A DNA stretch of 64,000 bases from Gordius sp. MW1 (GCA_964036665.1 OZ038531.1:13330168-13394167); one strand, 5' to 3'. Numbered from the stretch's first letter, positions 1 to 10,624 are shown. Notes: a model not told the origin generated them from the letters alone. A program made the numbers and translations.

Positions 1-48
1 TGTGGTATCGCAACGTGAGTGCTTAATTTTTCAAAAATGCACTATTCG

Positions 49-56
49 ATCATGAT
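49..56. other. ATCATGAT palindrome in the head region (representative)
   Basis: A perfect 8-base palindrome is present in most type 1, 3 and 4 monomers and absent in type 2, which reads ATTATGAT. In type 4 it overlaps TGATCA. It is useful as a type marker. Any binding role is unsupported. Confidence 0.6.
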
Positions 57-150
57 TTTAAAGTAATAGTTTTCTGATTCTGATAAATTTTTACTTTTTA
101 TCATCGAAACCACGTCTGATAACGACAACTTTCATCGGATGCATACGGTT

Positions 151-200
151 GAAAGAAAAATATGTGAAAAATTTTGAGGTAAAAATATTTATTTTTTTCG
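151..200. other. A/T-tract segment, likely intrinsically bent DNA (representative)
   Basis: Within 50 bases are AAAAA, AAAAATTTT, AAAAA and a 7-base T run, roughly one helical turn apart. More A/T tracts occur at TAAATTTTT upstream and AAAAAATATAT downstream. Phased tracts like these bend DNA and are common in satellites that position nucleosomes. This is also where most indels of the array fall. Curvature was not computed. Confidence 0.5.
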
Positions 201-226
201 ATTCTTTGTGAAAGAGCATGAAAAAA

Positions 227-236
227 TATATAAAAG
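227..236 (+). promoter_or_regulatory. TATATAAAAG, TATA-box-like motif (representative, once per monomer)
   Basis: The ten bases match the eukaryotic TATA-box consensus TATAWAWR and recur once per monomer about 216 bases after the anchor (for example 918-927). They survive in most monomers although the bases just before them vary (CATGAAAAA, GCGTAAAAA or CATGAAAATA). It is altered in the TATACAAAAG monomers (23240, 23584, 25308, 25652, 43553), in AATAAATAAAAG (48355, 50422), in TGTATAAAAG (39770) and removed at 58670. In a 31% G+C repeat such a motif can arise by chance. Promoter activity is only a possibility, to be judged by RNA data. Confidence 0.35.
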
Positions 237-678
237 TAAGCCAATTTGAGAATCCTATTATCCTCGATTTACTTCCGAAAAGAGGTTTTAAGCTGCGAGA
301 ACTATCATTTTGACAAAAGGCAACGTTTTATTGTTGCGATTAGTTTGTTGTAACGCAACGTGAGTGCTTAATTTTTCAAAAATGCACTATGCGATCATGA
401 TTTTAAAGTAATAGTTTTCTGATTCTGATAAATTTTTACTTTTTATCATCGAAACCACGTCTGAAAACGACAACTTTCATCGGATGCATACGGTTGAAAG
501 AAAAATATGTGAAAAATTTTGAGGTAAAAATATTAATTTTTTTCGATTTTATGTGAAAGAGCATGAAAAAATATATAAAAGTAAGCCAATTTGAGAATCC
601 TATTATCCTCGATTTACTTCCGAAAAGAGGTTTTAAGCTGCCAGAACTCTTCATTTTGACAAAAGACAACGTTTTATT

Positions 679-705
679 GTTGCGATTAGTTTGTTGTATC
701 GCAAC
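679..705. other. Junction inverted repeat GTTGCGAT-11-ATCGCAAC (representative of the array)
   Basis: Perfect 8-bp arms at 679-686 and 698-705 flank an 11-base loop (TAGTTTGTTGT). The element recurs at nearly every monomer junction. Tails reading TATAGTTGCG keep the full arms. TATTTTTGCG tails keep 7 bp. In the four monomers that lost TTA (20486, 32201, 36679 and 10970), 7-bp arms GTTGCGA/TCGCAAC still flank an 11-base loop. Clear breaks are seen near 4472, 44570, 47643, 49387 and 51454. It could form a small hairpin or be a dimeric protein site; neither is shown by sequence alone. Confidence 0.8.
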
Positions 706-1046
706 GTGAGTGCTTAATTTTTGAAAACTGCTCTATGCGATTATGATTTCAAAGTAATAGTTTTTAGATTCTGATAAATTTTTACTTGGGATCATAGAAA
801 CCACGTCTGAAAACGACAACTTTCATCGGATGAATACGGTTCAAAGAAAAATATGTGAAAAATTTTGAGGTAAAAATATTTATTTTTTTCGATTCTATGT
901 GAAAGAGCATGAAAAAATATATAAAAGTAAGCCAATTTGAGAATCCTATTATCCTCGATTGACTTGCGCAAAGAGGTTTTAAGCTGCGAGAACTATCATT
1001 TTGACAAAAGACAACGTTTTATTGTTGCGATTAGTTTGTTGTATCG
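702..1046 (+). repeat. Representative complete monomer (345 bp) with landmarks
   Basis: This monomer serves as a map of the unit. Its head type is 2 (CTGCTCTATGCG). The GGGATCATAG block and CACGTCTGAAAACGACAAC follow, then CATCGGATGAATACGG. Next comes an A/T-rich stretch with AAAAATTTT and a run of T ending in CGATTC. TATATAAAAG is at 918-927, CCAAT at 932-936 and AGCT (an AluI site) at 982-985. The inverted repeat GTTGCGAT/ATCGCAAC spans the junction with the next monomer at 1024-1050. A hand count gives 106 G or C in 345 bases, about 31%. TTGCGCAAAG near 964-973 is a private variant shared only with the monomer at 2770. No frame stays open through the unit. Confidence 0.95.
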
Positions 1047-1390
1047 CAACGTGAGTGCTTAATTTTTTAAAATGCACTATGCGATCATGATTTTAAAGTA
1101 ATAGTTTTCTGATTCTGATAAATTTTTACTTTTTATCATCGAAACCACGTCTGAAAACGACAATTGTCATCGGATGCATACGGTTGAAAGAAAAATATGT
1201 GAAAAATTTTGAGGTAAAAATATTTATTTTTTTCGATACTATGTGAAACCGCATGAAAAAATATATAAAAGTAAGCCAATTTGAGAATCCTATTATCCTC
1301 GATTTACTTCCGAAAAAAGGTTTTGAGCTGCGAGAACTATCATTTTGACAAAAGACAACGTTTTATTGTTGCGATTAGTTTGTTGTATCG

Positions 1391-1735
1391 CAACGTGAGT
1401 GCTTAATTTTTGAAAACTGCTCTATGCGATTATGATTTCAAAGTAATAGTTTTTAGATTCTGATAAATTTTTACTTGGGATCATAGAAACCACGTCTGAA
1501 AACGACAACTTTCATCGGATGAATACGGTTCAAAGAAAAATATGTGAAAAATTTTGAGGTAAAAATATTTATTTTTTTCGATTCTATGTGAAAGAGCGTA
1601 AAAAAATATATAAAAGTAAGCCAATTTGAGAATCCTATTATCCTCGATTGACTTCCGCAAAGAGGTTTTAAGCTGCGAGAACTATCATTTCGACAAAAGA
1701 CAACGTTTTATTGTTGCGATTAGTTTGTTGTATCG
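1391..1735 (+). repeat. Type 2 monomer, representative
   Basis: Type 2 has TTTTTGAAAACTGCTC followed by TATGCGATTATG, so the ATCATGAT palindrome is destroyed. It occurs in two sub-forms. One has GGGATCATAG and GAATACGGTTCAAAG, as here. The other has TTTATCATGG, a TTTAGAGG segment and CATGAAAATATATAT, and is the common form in 18-40 kb. It is the most frequent head type by my count (about 64). A third sub-form with GAAATATTTTGAGG is confined to roughly 46-55 kb. Confidence 0.9.
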
Positions 1736-2079
1736 CAACGTGAGTGCTTAATTTTTCAAAAATGCACTATTCGATCATGATTTTAAAGTAATAGTTTTCT
1801 GATTCTGATAAATTTTTACTTTTTATCATCGAAACCACGTCTGATAACGACAACTTTCATCGGATGCATACGGTTGAAAGAAAAATATGTGAAAAATTTT
1901 GAGGTAAAAATATTTATTTTTTTCGATTCTTTGTGAAAGAGCATGAAAAAATATATAAAAGTAAGCCAATTTGAGAATCCTATTATCCTCGATTTACTTC
2001 CGAAAAGAGGTTTTAAGCTGCGAGAACTATCATTTTGACAAAAGACAACGTTTTATAGTTGCGATTAGTTTGTTGATCG
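1736..2079 (+). repeat. Type 1 monomer, representative
   Basis: Type 1 carries TCAAAAATGCACTATGCG in the head, TTTTAAAG after the ATCATGAT palindrome, a TTTATCATCG (or TCGTCG) block, and GCATACGG followed by TTGAAAG or TAGAAAG. About 55 of the 187 monomers have this head. They dominate the far left and the last 10 kb and form the third member of the trimeric higher-order unit in the middle. This copy has the private changes TTCGATCATG, CTGATAACG and CTTTGTG, which are also in the monomer at 11. That identifies the two as duplicates 1,725 bp apart. Confidence 0.9.
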
Positions 2080-2769
2080 CAACGTGAGTGCTTAATTTTA
2101 GAAAATGGCTCTATGCGATCATGATTTCAAAGTAATAGTTTTAAGATCCTGATAAATTTTTACTTGGGATCATAGAAACCACGTCTGAAAACGACAACTT
2201 TCATCGGATGAATACGGTTCAAAGAAAAATATGTGAAAAATTTTGAGGTAAAAATATTTATTTTTTTCGATTCTATGTGAAAGAGCGTAAAAAAATATAT
2301 AAAAGTAAGCCAATTTGAGAATCCTATTATCCTTGATTGACTTCCGCAAAGAGGTTTTAAGCTGCGAGAACTATCATTTTGACAAAAGACAACGTTTTAT
2401 AGTTGCGATTAGTTTGTTGTATCGCAACGTGAGTGCTTAATTTTTGAAAATGACTCTATGCGATCATGATTTCAAAGTAATAGTTTTCAGATTCTGATAA
2501 ATTTTTACTTGGGATCATAGAAACCACGTCTGAAAACGACAACTTTCATCGGATGAATACGGTTCAAAGAAAAATATGTGAAAAATTTTGAGGTAAAAAT
2601 ATTTATTTTTTTCGATTCTATGTGAAAGAGCGTAAAAAAATATATAAAAGTAAGCCAATTTGAGAATCCTATTATCCTCGATTGACTTCCGCAAAGAGGT
2701 TTTAAGCTGCGAGAACTATCATTTTGCCAAAAGACAACGTTTTATTGTTGCGATTAGTTTGTTGTATCG

Positions 2770-3114
2770 CAACGTGAGTGCTTAATTTTTCAAAAATGCT
2801 CTATGCGATTATGATTTCAAAGTAATAGTTTTTATATTCTGATAAATTTTTACTTGGGATCATAGAAACCACGTCTGAAAACGACAACTTTCATCGGATG
2901 AATACGGTTCAACGAAAAATATGTGAAAAATTTTGAGGTAAAAATATTTATTTTTTTCGATTCTATGTGAAAGAGCGTAAAAAAATATATAAAAGTAAGC
3001 CAATTTGAGAATCCTATTATCCTCGATTGACTTGCGCAAAGAGGTTTTAAGCTGCGAGAACTATCATTTTGACAAAAGACAACGTTTTATTGTTGCGATT
3101 AGTTTGTTGTATCG
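2770..3114 (+). repeat. Chimeric monomer, type 1 into type 2
   Basis: The text begins TTTTTCAAAAATGC (type 1), then TCTATGCGATTATG (type 2) and GGGATCATAG. The switch lies within a few bases around 2797-2800. The remainder matches 702-1046 at offset 2,068, so the head was replaced after that duplication, most simply by gene conversion with a type 1 neighbour. Confidence 0.82.
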
Positions 3115-5176
3115 CAACGTGAGTGCTTAATTTTTCAAAAATTCACTATGCGATCATGATTTTAAAGTAATAGTTTTCTGATTCTGATAAATTTTTATTT
3201 TTTATTATCGAAACCACGTCTGAAAACGACAACTTTCATCGAATGCATACGGTTGAAAGAAAAATATGTGAAAAATTTTGAGGTAAAAATATTTCTTTTT
3301 TCGATACTATGTGAAACCGCATGAAAAAATATATAAAAGTAAGCCAATTTTAGAATCCTATTATCCTCGATTGACTTCCGAAAAGAGGTTTTAAGCTGCG
3401 AGAACTATCATTTTGACAAAAGACAACGTTTTATTGTTGCGATTAGTTTGTTGTATCGCAACGTGAGTGCTTAATTTTTGAAAACTGCTCTATGCGATTA
3501 TGATTTCAAAGTAATAGTTTTTAGATTCTGATAAATTTTTACTTGGGATCATAGAAACCACGTCTGAAAACGACAACTTTCATCGGATGAATACGGTTCA
3601 AAGAAAAACATGTGAAAAATTTTGAGGTAAAAATATTTATTTTTTTCGATTCTATGTGAAAGAGCGTAAAAAAATATATAAAAGTAAGCCAATTTGAGAA
3701 TCCTATTATCCTCGATTGACTTCCGCAAAGAGGTTTTAAGCTGCGAGAACTATCATTTTGACAAAAGACAACGTTTTATTGTTGCGATTAGTTTGTTGTA
3801 TCGCAACGTGAGTGCTTAATTTTTCAAAAATTCACTATGCGTTCATGATTTTAAAGTAATAGTTTTCTGATTCTGATAAATTTTTACTTTTTATCATCGA
3901 AACCACGTCTGAAAACGACAACTTTCATCGGATGAATACGGTTCAAAGAAAAATATGTGAAAAATTTAGAGGTAAAAATATTAATTTTTTTCGATTCTAT
4001 GTAAAAGAGCATGAAAAAATATATAAAAGTAAGCCAATTCGAGAATCCTATTATCCTCGATTTACTTCCGAAAAGAGGTTTTAAGCTGCGAGAACTATCA
4101 TTTTGACAAAAGACAACGTTTTATTGTTGCGATTAGTTTGTTGTATCGCAACGTGAGTGCTTAATTTTTCAAAAATGCATTATGTGATCATGATTTCAAA
4201 GTAATAGTTTTCAGATTCTTATAAATTTTTACTTGGGATCATAGAAACCATGTCTGAAAACGACACCTTTCATCGGATGCATACGGTAGAAAGAAAAATA
4301 TGTGAAAAATTTTCAGGTAAAAATATTTATTTTTTTTGATTCTATGTAAAAGAGCATGAAAAAATATATAAAAGTAAGCCAATTTGAGAATCCTATTATC
4401 CTCGATTTACTTCCGAAAAGAGGTTTTAAGCTGCGAGAACTATCATTTTGACAAAAGACAACGTTTTATTGTTTTAGTTTGTTGTATCGCAACGTGAGTG
4501 CTTAATTTTTCAAAAATGCACTATGCGATCATGATTTTAAAGTAATAGTTTTCTGATTCTGATAAATTTTTTTTTATCATCGAAACCACGTCTGAAAACG
4601 ACAACTTTCATCGGATGCAAACGGTTGAAAGAAAAATATGTGAAAAATTTTGAGGTAAAAATATTTATTTGTTTCTATTCTATGTGAAAGAGCATGAAAA
4701 AATATATAAAAGTAAGCCAATTTGACAATCCTATTATCCTCGATTTACTTCTGAAAAGAGGTTTTAAGCTGCCAGAACTATTCATTTTGACAAAAGACAA
4801 CGTTTTATTGTTGCGATTAGTTTGTTGTATCGCAACGTGAGTGCTTAATTTTTGAAAACTGCTCTATGCGATTATGATTTAAAGTAATAGTTTTTAGATT
4901 CTGATAAATTTTTACTTGGGATCATAGAAACCACGTCTGAAAACGACAACTTTCATCGGATGAATACGGTTCAAAGAAAAATATGTGAAAAATTTTGAGG
5001 TAAAAATAATTATTTTTTTCGATTCTATGTGAAAGAGCATGAAAAAATATATAAAAGTAAGCCAATTTGAGAATCCTATTATCCTCGATTGACTTCTGAA
5101 AAGAGGTTTTAAGCTGCGAGAACTATCATTTTGACAAAAGACAACGTTTTATTGTTGCGATTAGTTTGTTGTATCG

Positions 5177-6488
5177 CAACGTGAGTGCTTAATTTTTGAA
5201 AACTGCTCTATGCGATTATGATTTCAAAGTAATAGTTTTTAGATTCTGATAAATTTTCACTTGGGATCATAGAAACCACGTCTGAAAACGAGAACTTTCA
5301 TCGGATGAATACGGTTCAAAGAAAAATATGTGAAAAATTTTGAGGTAAAAATATTTATTTTTTTCGATTCTATGTGAAAGAGCATGAAAAAATATATAAA
5401 AGTAAGCCAATTTATAGAATCCTATTATCCTCGATTTACTTCTGAAAAGAGGTTTTAAGCTGCCAGAACTATTCATTTTGACAAAAGACAACGTTTTATT
5501 GTTGCGATTAGTTTGTTGTATCGCAACGTGAGTGCTTAATTTTTGAAAACTGCTCTATGCGTCTGAAAACGACAACTTTCATCGGATGAATACGGTTCAA
5601 AGAAAAATATGTGAAAAATTTTAAGGTAAAAATATTTATTTTTTTCGATTCTATGTGAAAGAGCGTAAAAAAATATATAAAAGTAAGCCAATTTGAGAAT
5701 CCTATTATCCTCGATTGACTTCCGCAAAGAGGTTTTAAGCTGCGAGAACTATCATTTTGACGAAAGACAACGTTTTATTTTTGCGATTAGTTTGTTGTAT
5801 CGCAACGTGAGTGCTTAATTTTTCAAAAATGCACTATGCGATCATGATTTTAAAGTAATAGTTTTCTGATTCTGATAAATTTTTACTTTTTATCGTCGAA
5901 ACCACGTCTGAAAACGACAACTTTCATCGGATGCATACGGTAGAAAGAAAAATATGTGAAAAATTTTGAGGTAAAAATATTAATTTTTTTCGATTCTATG
6001 TGAAAGAGCATGAAAAAATATATAAAAGTAAGCCAATTTGAGAATCCTATTATCCTCGATTGACTTCCGCAAAGAGGTTTTAAGCTGCGAGAACTATCAT
6101 TTTGACGAAAGACAACGTTTTATTTTTGCGATTAGTTTGTTGTATCGCAACGTGAGTGCTTAATTTTTCAAAAATGCACTATGCGATCATGATTTTAAAG
6201 TAATAGTTTTCTGATTCTGATAAATTTTTACTTTTTATCGTCGAAACCACGTCTGAAAACGACAACTTTCATCGGATGCATACGGTAGAAAGAAAAATAT
6301 GTGAATTTGAGGAAAAAATATTAATTTTTTTCGATTCTATGTGAAAGAGCATGAAAAAATATATAAAAGTAAGCCAATTTGAGAATCTTATTATCCTCGA
6401 TTGACTTCTGAAAAGAGGTTTTAAGCTGCGAGAACTATCATTTTGACAAAAGACAACGTTTTATTGTTGCGATTAGTTTGTTGTATCG
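5177..6488 (+). repeat. Array zone B: first copy of the block with the 279-bp monomer
   Basis: Monomer starts are 5177, 5524 (279 bp), 5803 and 6148 (341 bp). Types are 2, short 2, 1 and 1. The block, together with the head of the 6489 monomer, recurs at 12689-14230 with a constant offset of 7,511-7,512 bp. Markers include TTTTCACTTGGG, ACGAGAACTTTC, the 66-bp deletion and GTGAATTTGAGG near 6301. The first copy differs by TTTATAGAATCC near 5412, which adds two bases. Confidence 0.9.
5524..5802 (+). repeat. Deleted 279-bp monomer, copy 1
   Basis: The text runs CTCTATGCG directly into TCTGAAAACG, with the junction at about 5560-5562. Compared with the preceding monomer, 66 bases are missing, bounded by a 2-base CG shared at both ends. 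The head is type 2. The body has TTTTAAGG, GCGTAAAAAAA, CCGCAAAG, GACGAAAG and TATTTTTGCG, which are type 3 features, so deletion and type switch coincide. The same junction occurs at 13035 and 15036. Confidence 0.93.
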
Positions 6489-8556
6489 CAACGTGAGTGC
6501 TTAATTTTTGAAAACTGCTCTATGCGATTATGATTTCAAAGTAATAGTTTTCTGATTCTGATAAATTTTTACTTTTTATCATGGAAACCACGTCTGAAAA
6601 CGACAACTTTCATCGGATGTATACGGTAGAAAGAAAAATATGTGAAAAATTTTGAGGTAAAAATATTAATTTTTTTCGATTCTATGTGAAAGAGCGTAAA
6701 AAAATATATAAAAGTAAGCCAATTTGAGAATCCTATTATCCTCGATTGACTTCCGCAAAGAGGTTTTAAGCTGCGAGAACTATCATTTTGACGAAAGACA
6801 ACGTTTTATTTTTGCGATTGGTTTGTTGTATCGCAACGTGAGTGCTTAATTTTTCAAAAATGCACTATGCGATCATGATTTTAAAGTAATAGTTTTCTGA
6901 TTCTGATAAATTTTTACTTTTTATCATCGAAACCACGTCTGAAAACGACAACTTTCATCGGATGCATACGGTAGAAAGAAAAATATGTGAAAAATTTTGA
7001 GGTAAAAATATTAATTTTTTTCGATTCTATGAGAAAGAGCATGAAAAAATATATAAAAGTAAGCCAATTTGAGAATCCTATTATCCTCGATTGACTTCTG
7101 AAAAGAGGTTTTAAGCTGCGAGAACTATCATTTTGACAAAAGACAACGTTTTATTGTTGCGATTAGTTTGTTGTATCGCAACGTGAGTGCTTAATTTTTG
7201 AAAACTGCTCTATGCGATTATTATTTCAAAGTAATAGTTTTCTGATTCTGATAAATTTTGACTTTTTATCATGGAAACCACGTCTGAAAACGACAACTTT
7301 CATCGGATGAATACGGTTCAAAGAAAAATATGTAAAAAATTTAGAGGTAAAATATTTATTTTTTTCGATTCTATGTGAAAGAGCATGAAAATATATATAA
7401 AAGTAAGCCAATTTGAGAATCCTATTATCCTCGATTGACTTCCGAAAAGAGGTTTTAAGCTGCGAGAACTATCATTTTGACAAAAGACAACGTTTTATAG
7501 TTGCGATTAGTTTGTTGTATCGCAACGTGAGTGCTTAATTTTTGAAAATGGCTCTATGCGATCATGATTTCAAAGTAATAGTTTTCAGATTCTGATAAAT
7601 TTTTACTTGGGATCATAGAAACCACGTCTGAAAACGACAACTTTCATCGGATGAATACGGTAGAAAGAAAAATATGTGAAAATGTTGAGGTAAAAATATT
7701 TATTTTTTTTGATTCTATGTGAAAGAGCATGAAAAAATATATAAAAGTAAGCCAATTTGAGACTCCTATTATCCTCGATTTACTTCCGAAAAGAGGTTTT
7801 AAGCTGCCAGAACTATTCATTTTGACAAAAGACAACGTTTTATTGTTGCGATTAGTTTGTTGTATCACAACGTGAGTGCTTAATTTTTGAAAATGGCTCT
7901 ATGCGATCATGATTTCAAAGTAATAGTTTTCAGATTCTGATAAATTTTTACTTGGGATCATAGAAACCACGTCTGAAAACGACAACTTTCATCGGATGAA
8001 TACGGTTCAAAGAAAAATATGTGAAAAATTTTGAGGTAAAAATATTTATTTTTTTCGATTCTATGTGAAAGAGCATGAAAAAATATATAAAAGTAAGTCA
8101 ATTTGAGAATCCTATTATCCTCGATTGACTTCTGAAAAGAGGTTTTAAGCTGCGAGAACTATCATTTTGACAAAAGACAACGTTTTATTGTTGCGATTAG
8201 TTTGTTGTATCGCAACGTGAGTGGTTAATTTTTAAAAACTGCTCTATGCGATTATGATTTCAAAGTAATAGTTTTCTGATTCTGATAAATTTTTACTTTT
8301 TATCATGGAAACCACATCTGAAAACGACAACTTTCATCGGATGAATACGGTTGAAAGAAAAATATGTAAAAAATTTAGAGGTAAAATATTTATTTTTTTC
8401 GATTCTATGTGAAAGAGCATAAAAATATATATAAAAGTAAGCCAATTTGAGAATCCTATTATCCTCGATTGACTTCCGAAAAGAGGTTTTAAGCTGCGAG
8501 AACTATCATTTTGACAAAAGACAACGTTTTATAGTTGCGATTAGTTTGTTGTATCG
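6489..8556 (+). repeat. Array zone C, copy 1 (six monomers)
   Basis: Monomer starts are 6489, 6834, 7179, 7523, 7868 and 8213. Types are 2,1,2,3,3,2. All but the fourth are repeated in order at 8557-10279. Shared private markers are GTATACGGTAG at 6617, ATGAGAAAGAGC at 7028, GCGATTATTATTTC at 7215 and GAGTGGTTAATTTTTAAAAA at 8219. The tandem duplication is therefore about 2.07 kb in this copy and 1.72 kb in the next. Confidence 0.9.
7523..7867 (+). repeat. Extra chimeric monomer inside duplication copy 1
   Basis: The head is type 3 (TGGCTC, GGGATCATAG). The second half has GAGACTCC, TTTACTTCCG, GCCAGAACTATTC and a following TATCACAACG junction, the same tail as the monomers at 17728 and 44928. 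The middle has an unusual GTGAAAATGTTGAGG. It has no partner in the 8557-10279 copy, so a single monomer was gained here or lost there after the duplication. Confidence 0.8.
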
Positions 8557-10279
8557 CAACGTGAGTGCTTAATTTTTGAAAACTGCTCTATGCGATTATG
8601 ATTTCAAAGTAATAGTTTTCTGATTCTGATAAATTTTTACTTTTTATCATGGAAACCACGTCTGAAAACGACAACTTTCATCGGATGTATACGGTAGAAA
8701 GAAAAATATGTGAAAAATTTTGAGGTAAAAATATTAATTTTTTTCGATTCTATGTGAAAGAGCGTAAAAAAATATATAAAAGTAAGCCAATTTGAGAATC
8801 CTATTATCCTCGATTGACTTCCGCAAAGAGGTTTTAAGCTGCGAGAACTATCATTTTGACGAAAGACAACGTTTTATTTTTGCGATTGGTTTGTTGTATC
8901 GCAACGTGAGTGCTTAATTTTTCAAAAATGCACTATGCGATCATGATTTTAAAGTAATAGTTTTCTGATTCTGATAAATTTTTACTTTTTATCATCGAAA
9001 CCACGTCTGAAAACGACAACTTTCATCGGATGCATACGGTAGAAAGAAAAATATGTGAAAAATTTTGAGGTAAAAATATTAATTTTTTTCGATTCTATGA
9101 GAAAGAGCATGAAAAAATATATAAAAGTAAGCCAATTTGAGAATCCTATTATCCTCGATTGACTTCTGAAAAGAGGTTTTAAGCTGCGAGAACTATCATT
9201 TTGACAAAAGACAACGTTTTATTGTTGCGATTAGTTTGTTGTATCGCAACGTGAGTGCTTAATTTTTGAAAACTGCTCTATGCGATTATTATTTCAAAGT
9301 AATAGTTTTCTGATTCTGATAAATTTTGACTTTTTATCATGGAAACCACGTCTGAAAACGACAACTTTCATCGGATGAATACGGTTCAAAGAAAAATATG
9401 TAAAAAATTTAGAGGTAAAATATTTATTTTTTTCGATTCTATGTGAAAGAGCATGAAAATATATATAAAAGTAAGCCAATTTGAGAATCCTATTATCCTC
9501 GATTGACTTCCGAAAAGAGGTTTTAAGCTGCGAGAACTATCATTTTGACAAAAGACAACGTTTTATAGTTGCGATTAGTTTGTTGTATCGCAACGTGAGT
9601 GCTTAATTTTTGAAAATGGCTCTATGCGATCATGATTTCAAAGTAATAGTTTTCAGATTCTGATAAATTTTTACTTGGGATCATAGAAACCACGTCTGAA
9701 AACGACAACTTTCATCGGATGAATACGGTTCAAAGAAAAATATGTGAAAAATTTTGAGGTAAAAATATTTATTTTTTTCGATTCTATGTGAAAGAGCATG
9801 AAAAAATATATAAAAGTAAGTCAATTTGAGAATCCTATTATCCTCGATTGACTTCTGAAAAGAGGTTTTAAGCTGCGAGAACTATCATTTTGACAAAAGA
9901 CAACGTTTTATTGTTGCGATTAGTTTGTTGTATCGCAACGTGAGTGGTTAATTTTTAAAAACTGCTCTATGCGATTATGATTTCAAAGTAATAGTTTTCT
10001 GATTCTGATAAATTTTTACTTTTTATCATGGAAACCACATCTGAAAACGACAACTTTCATCGGATGAATACGGTTGAAAGAAAAATATGTAAAAAATTTA
10101 GAGGTAAAATATTTATTTTTTTCGATTCTATGTGAAAGAGCATAAAAATATATATAAAAGTAAGCCAATTTGAGAATCCTATTATCCTCGATTGACTTCC
10201 GAAAAGAGGTTTTAAGCTGCGAGAACTATCATTTTGACAAAAGACAACGTTTTATAGTTGCGATTAGTTTGTTGTATCG
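8557..10279 (+). repeat. Array zone C, copy 2 (five monomers)
   Basis: Monomer starts are 8557, 8902, 9247, 9591 and 9936, types 2,1,2,3,2. They match 6489, 6834, 7179, 7868 and 8213 respectively. The offset is 2,068 bp for the first three and 1,723 bp for the last two, so exactly one monomer (the equivalent of 7523) is absent here or was added in copy 1. Confidence 0.9.
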
Positions 10280-10624
10280 CAACGTGAGTGCTTAATTTTT
10301 GAAAATGGCTCTATGCGATCATGATTTCAAAGTAATAGTTTTCAGATTCTGATAAATTTTTACTTGGGATCATAGAAACCACGTCTGAAAACGACAACTT
10401 TCATCGGATGAATACGGTTCAAAGAAAAATATGTGAAAAATTTTAAGGTAAAAATATTTATTTTTTTCGATTCTATGTGAAAGAGCGTAAAAAAATATAT
10501 AAAAGTAAGCCAATTTGAGAATCCTATTATCCTCGATTGACTTCCGCAAAGAGGTTTTAAGCTGCGAGAATTATCATTTTGACGAAAGACAACGTTTTAT
10601 TTTTGCGATTAGTTTGTTGTATCG
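10280..10624 (+). repeat. Type 3 monomer, representative
   Basis: Type 3 has GAAAATGGCTCTATGCGATC in the head, the GGGATCATAG block, GAATACGGTTCAAAG, often TTTTAAGG instead of TTTTGAGG, GCGTAAAAAAATAT, CCGCAAAG, GACGAAAG, and a tail reading TATTTTTGCG instead of TATTGTTGCG. That last change shortens the junction inverted repeat by one base pair. I count about 39 copies, nearly all between 7.5 and 45 kb. Typically type 3 follows a type 2 and precedes a type 1 monomer. Confidence 0.88.

Larger units (their letters stand above)
1..5176 (+). repeat. Array zone A: mixed, type 1 and 2 rich
   Basis: Monomer starts are 11, 356, 702, 1047, 1391, 1736, 2080, 2425, 2770, 3115, 3459, 3804, 4149, 4490 and 4833. 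Head types are 1,1,2,1,2,1,3,3,1/2,1,2,1,4,1,2. The three monomers at 702-1735 recur at 2770-3803, six monomers (2,068 bp) on. Shared private variants are TTGCGCAAAG and, in the second member, GAAACCGCATG. The 4149 monomer is 341 bp because GCGAT is missing from its terminal inverted repeat near 4472. No other content is present. Confidence 0.9.

Noticed and set aside
121..150. CENP-B box in the CATCGGATGCATACGG segment
   Set aside because: The segment has two CGG triplets, but the required TTCG....A..CGGG spacing is not met on either strand in the monomers I checked.
11..355. The 345-bp monomer as a dimer of two ~172-bp subunits
   Set aside because: I compared the halves and found only a weak local resemblance, GTCTGAAAACGACAAC against TTTTGACAAAAGACAAC. 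It is offset by about 195 bases rather than half the unit. That could be chance or a very old duplication; a self-alignment of the consensus would decide.
436..669. Minus-strand open frames of 60-77 codons repeating through the array, with closely similar predicted peptides
   Set aside because: They lie inside the monomer and recur because the monomer recurs. Most monomers have stops or shifted frames at the same place, monomers of 344 and 346 bp break the register, and no frame runs past one monomer although 345 is divisible by three. No domain, no codon-like pattern of variation and no start context supports a gene.
679..705. Junction hairpin as a transcription terminator or tRNA-like element
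   Set aside because: The stem is 8 bp and no dedicated T run directly follows it (the next bases are GTGAGTGC). There is no cloverleaf, and no gene nearby to terminate.
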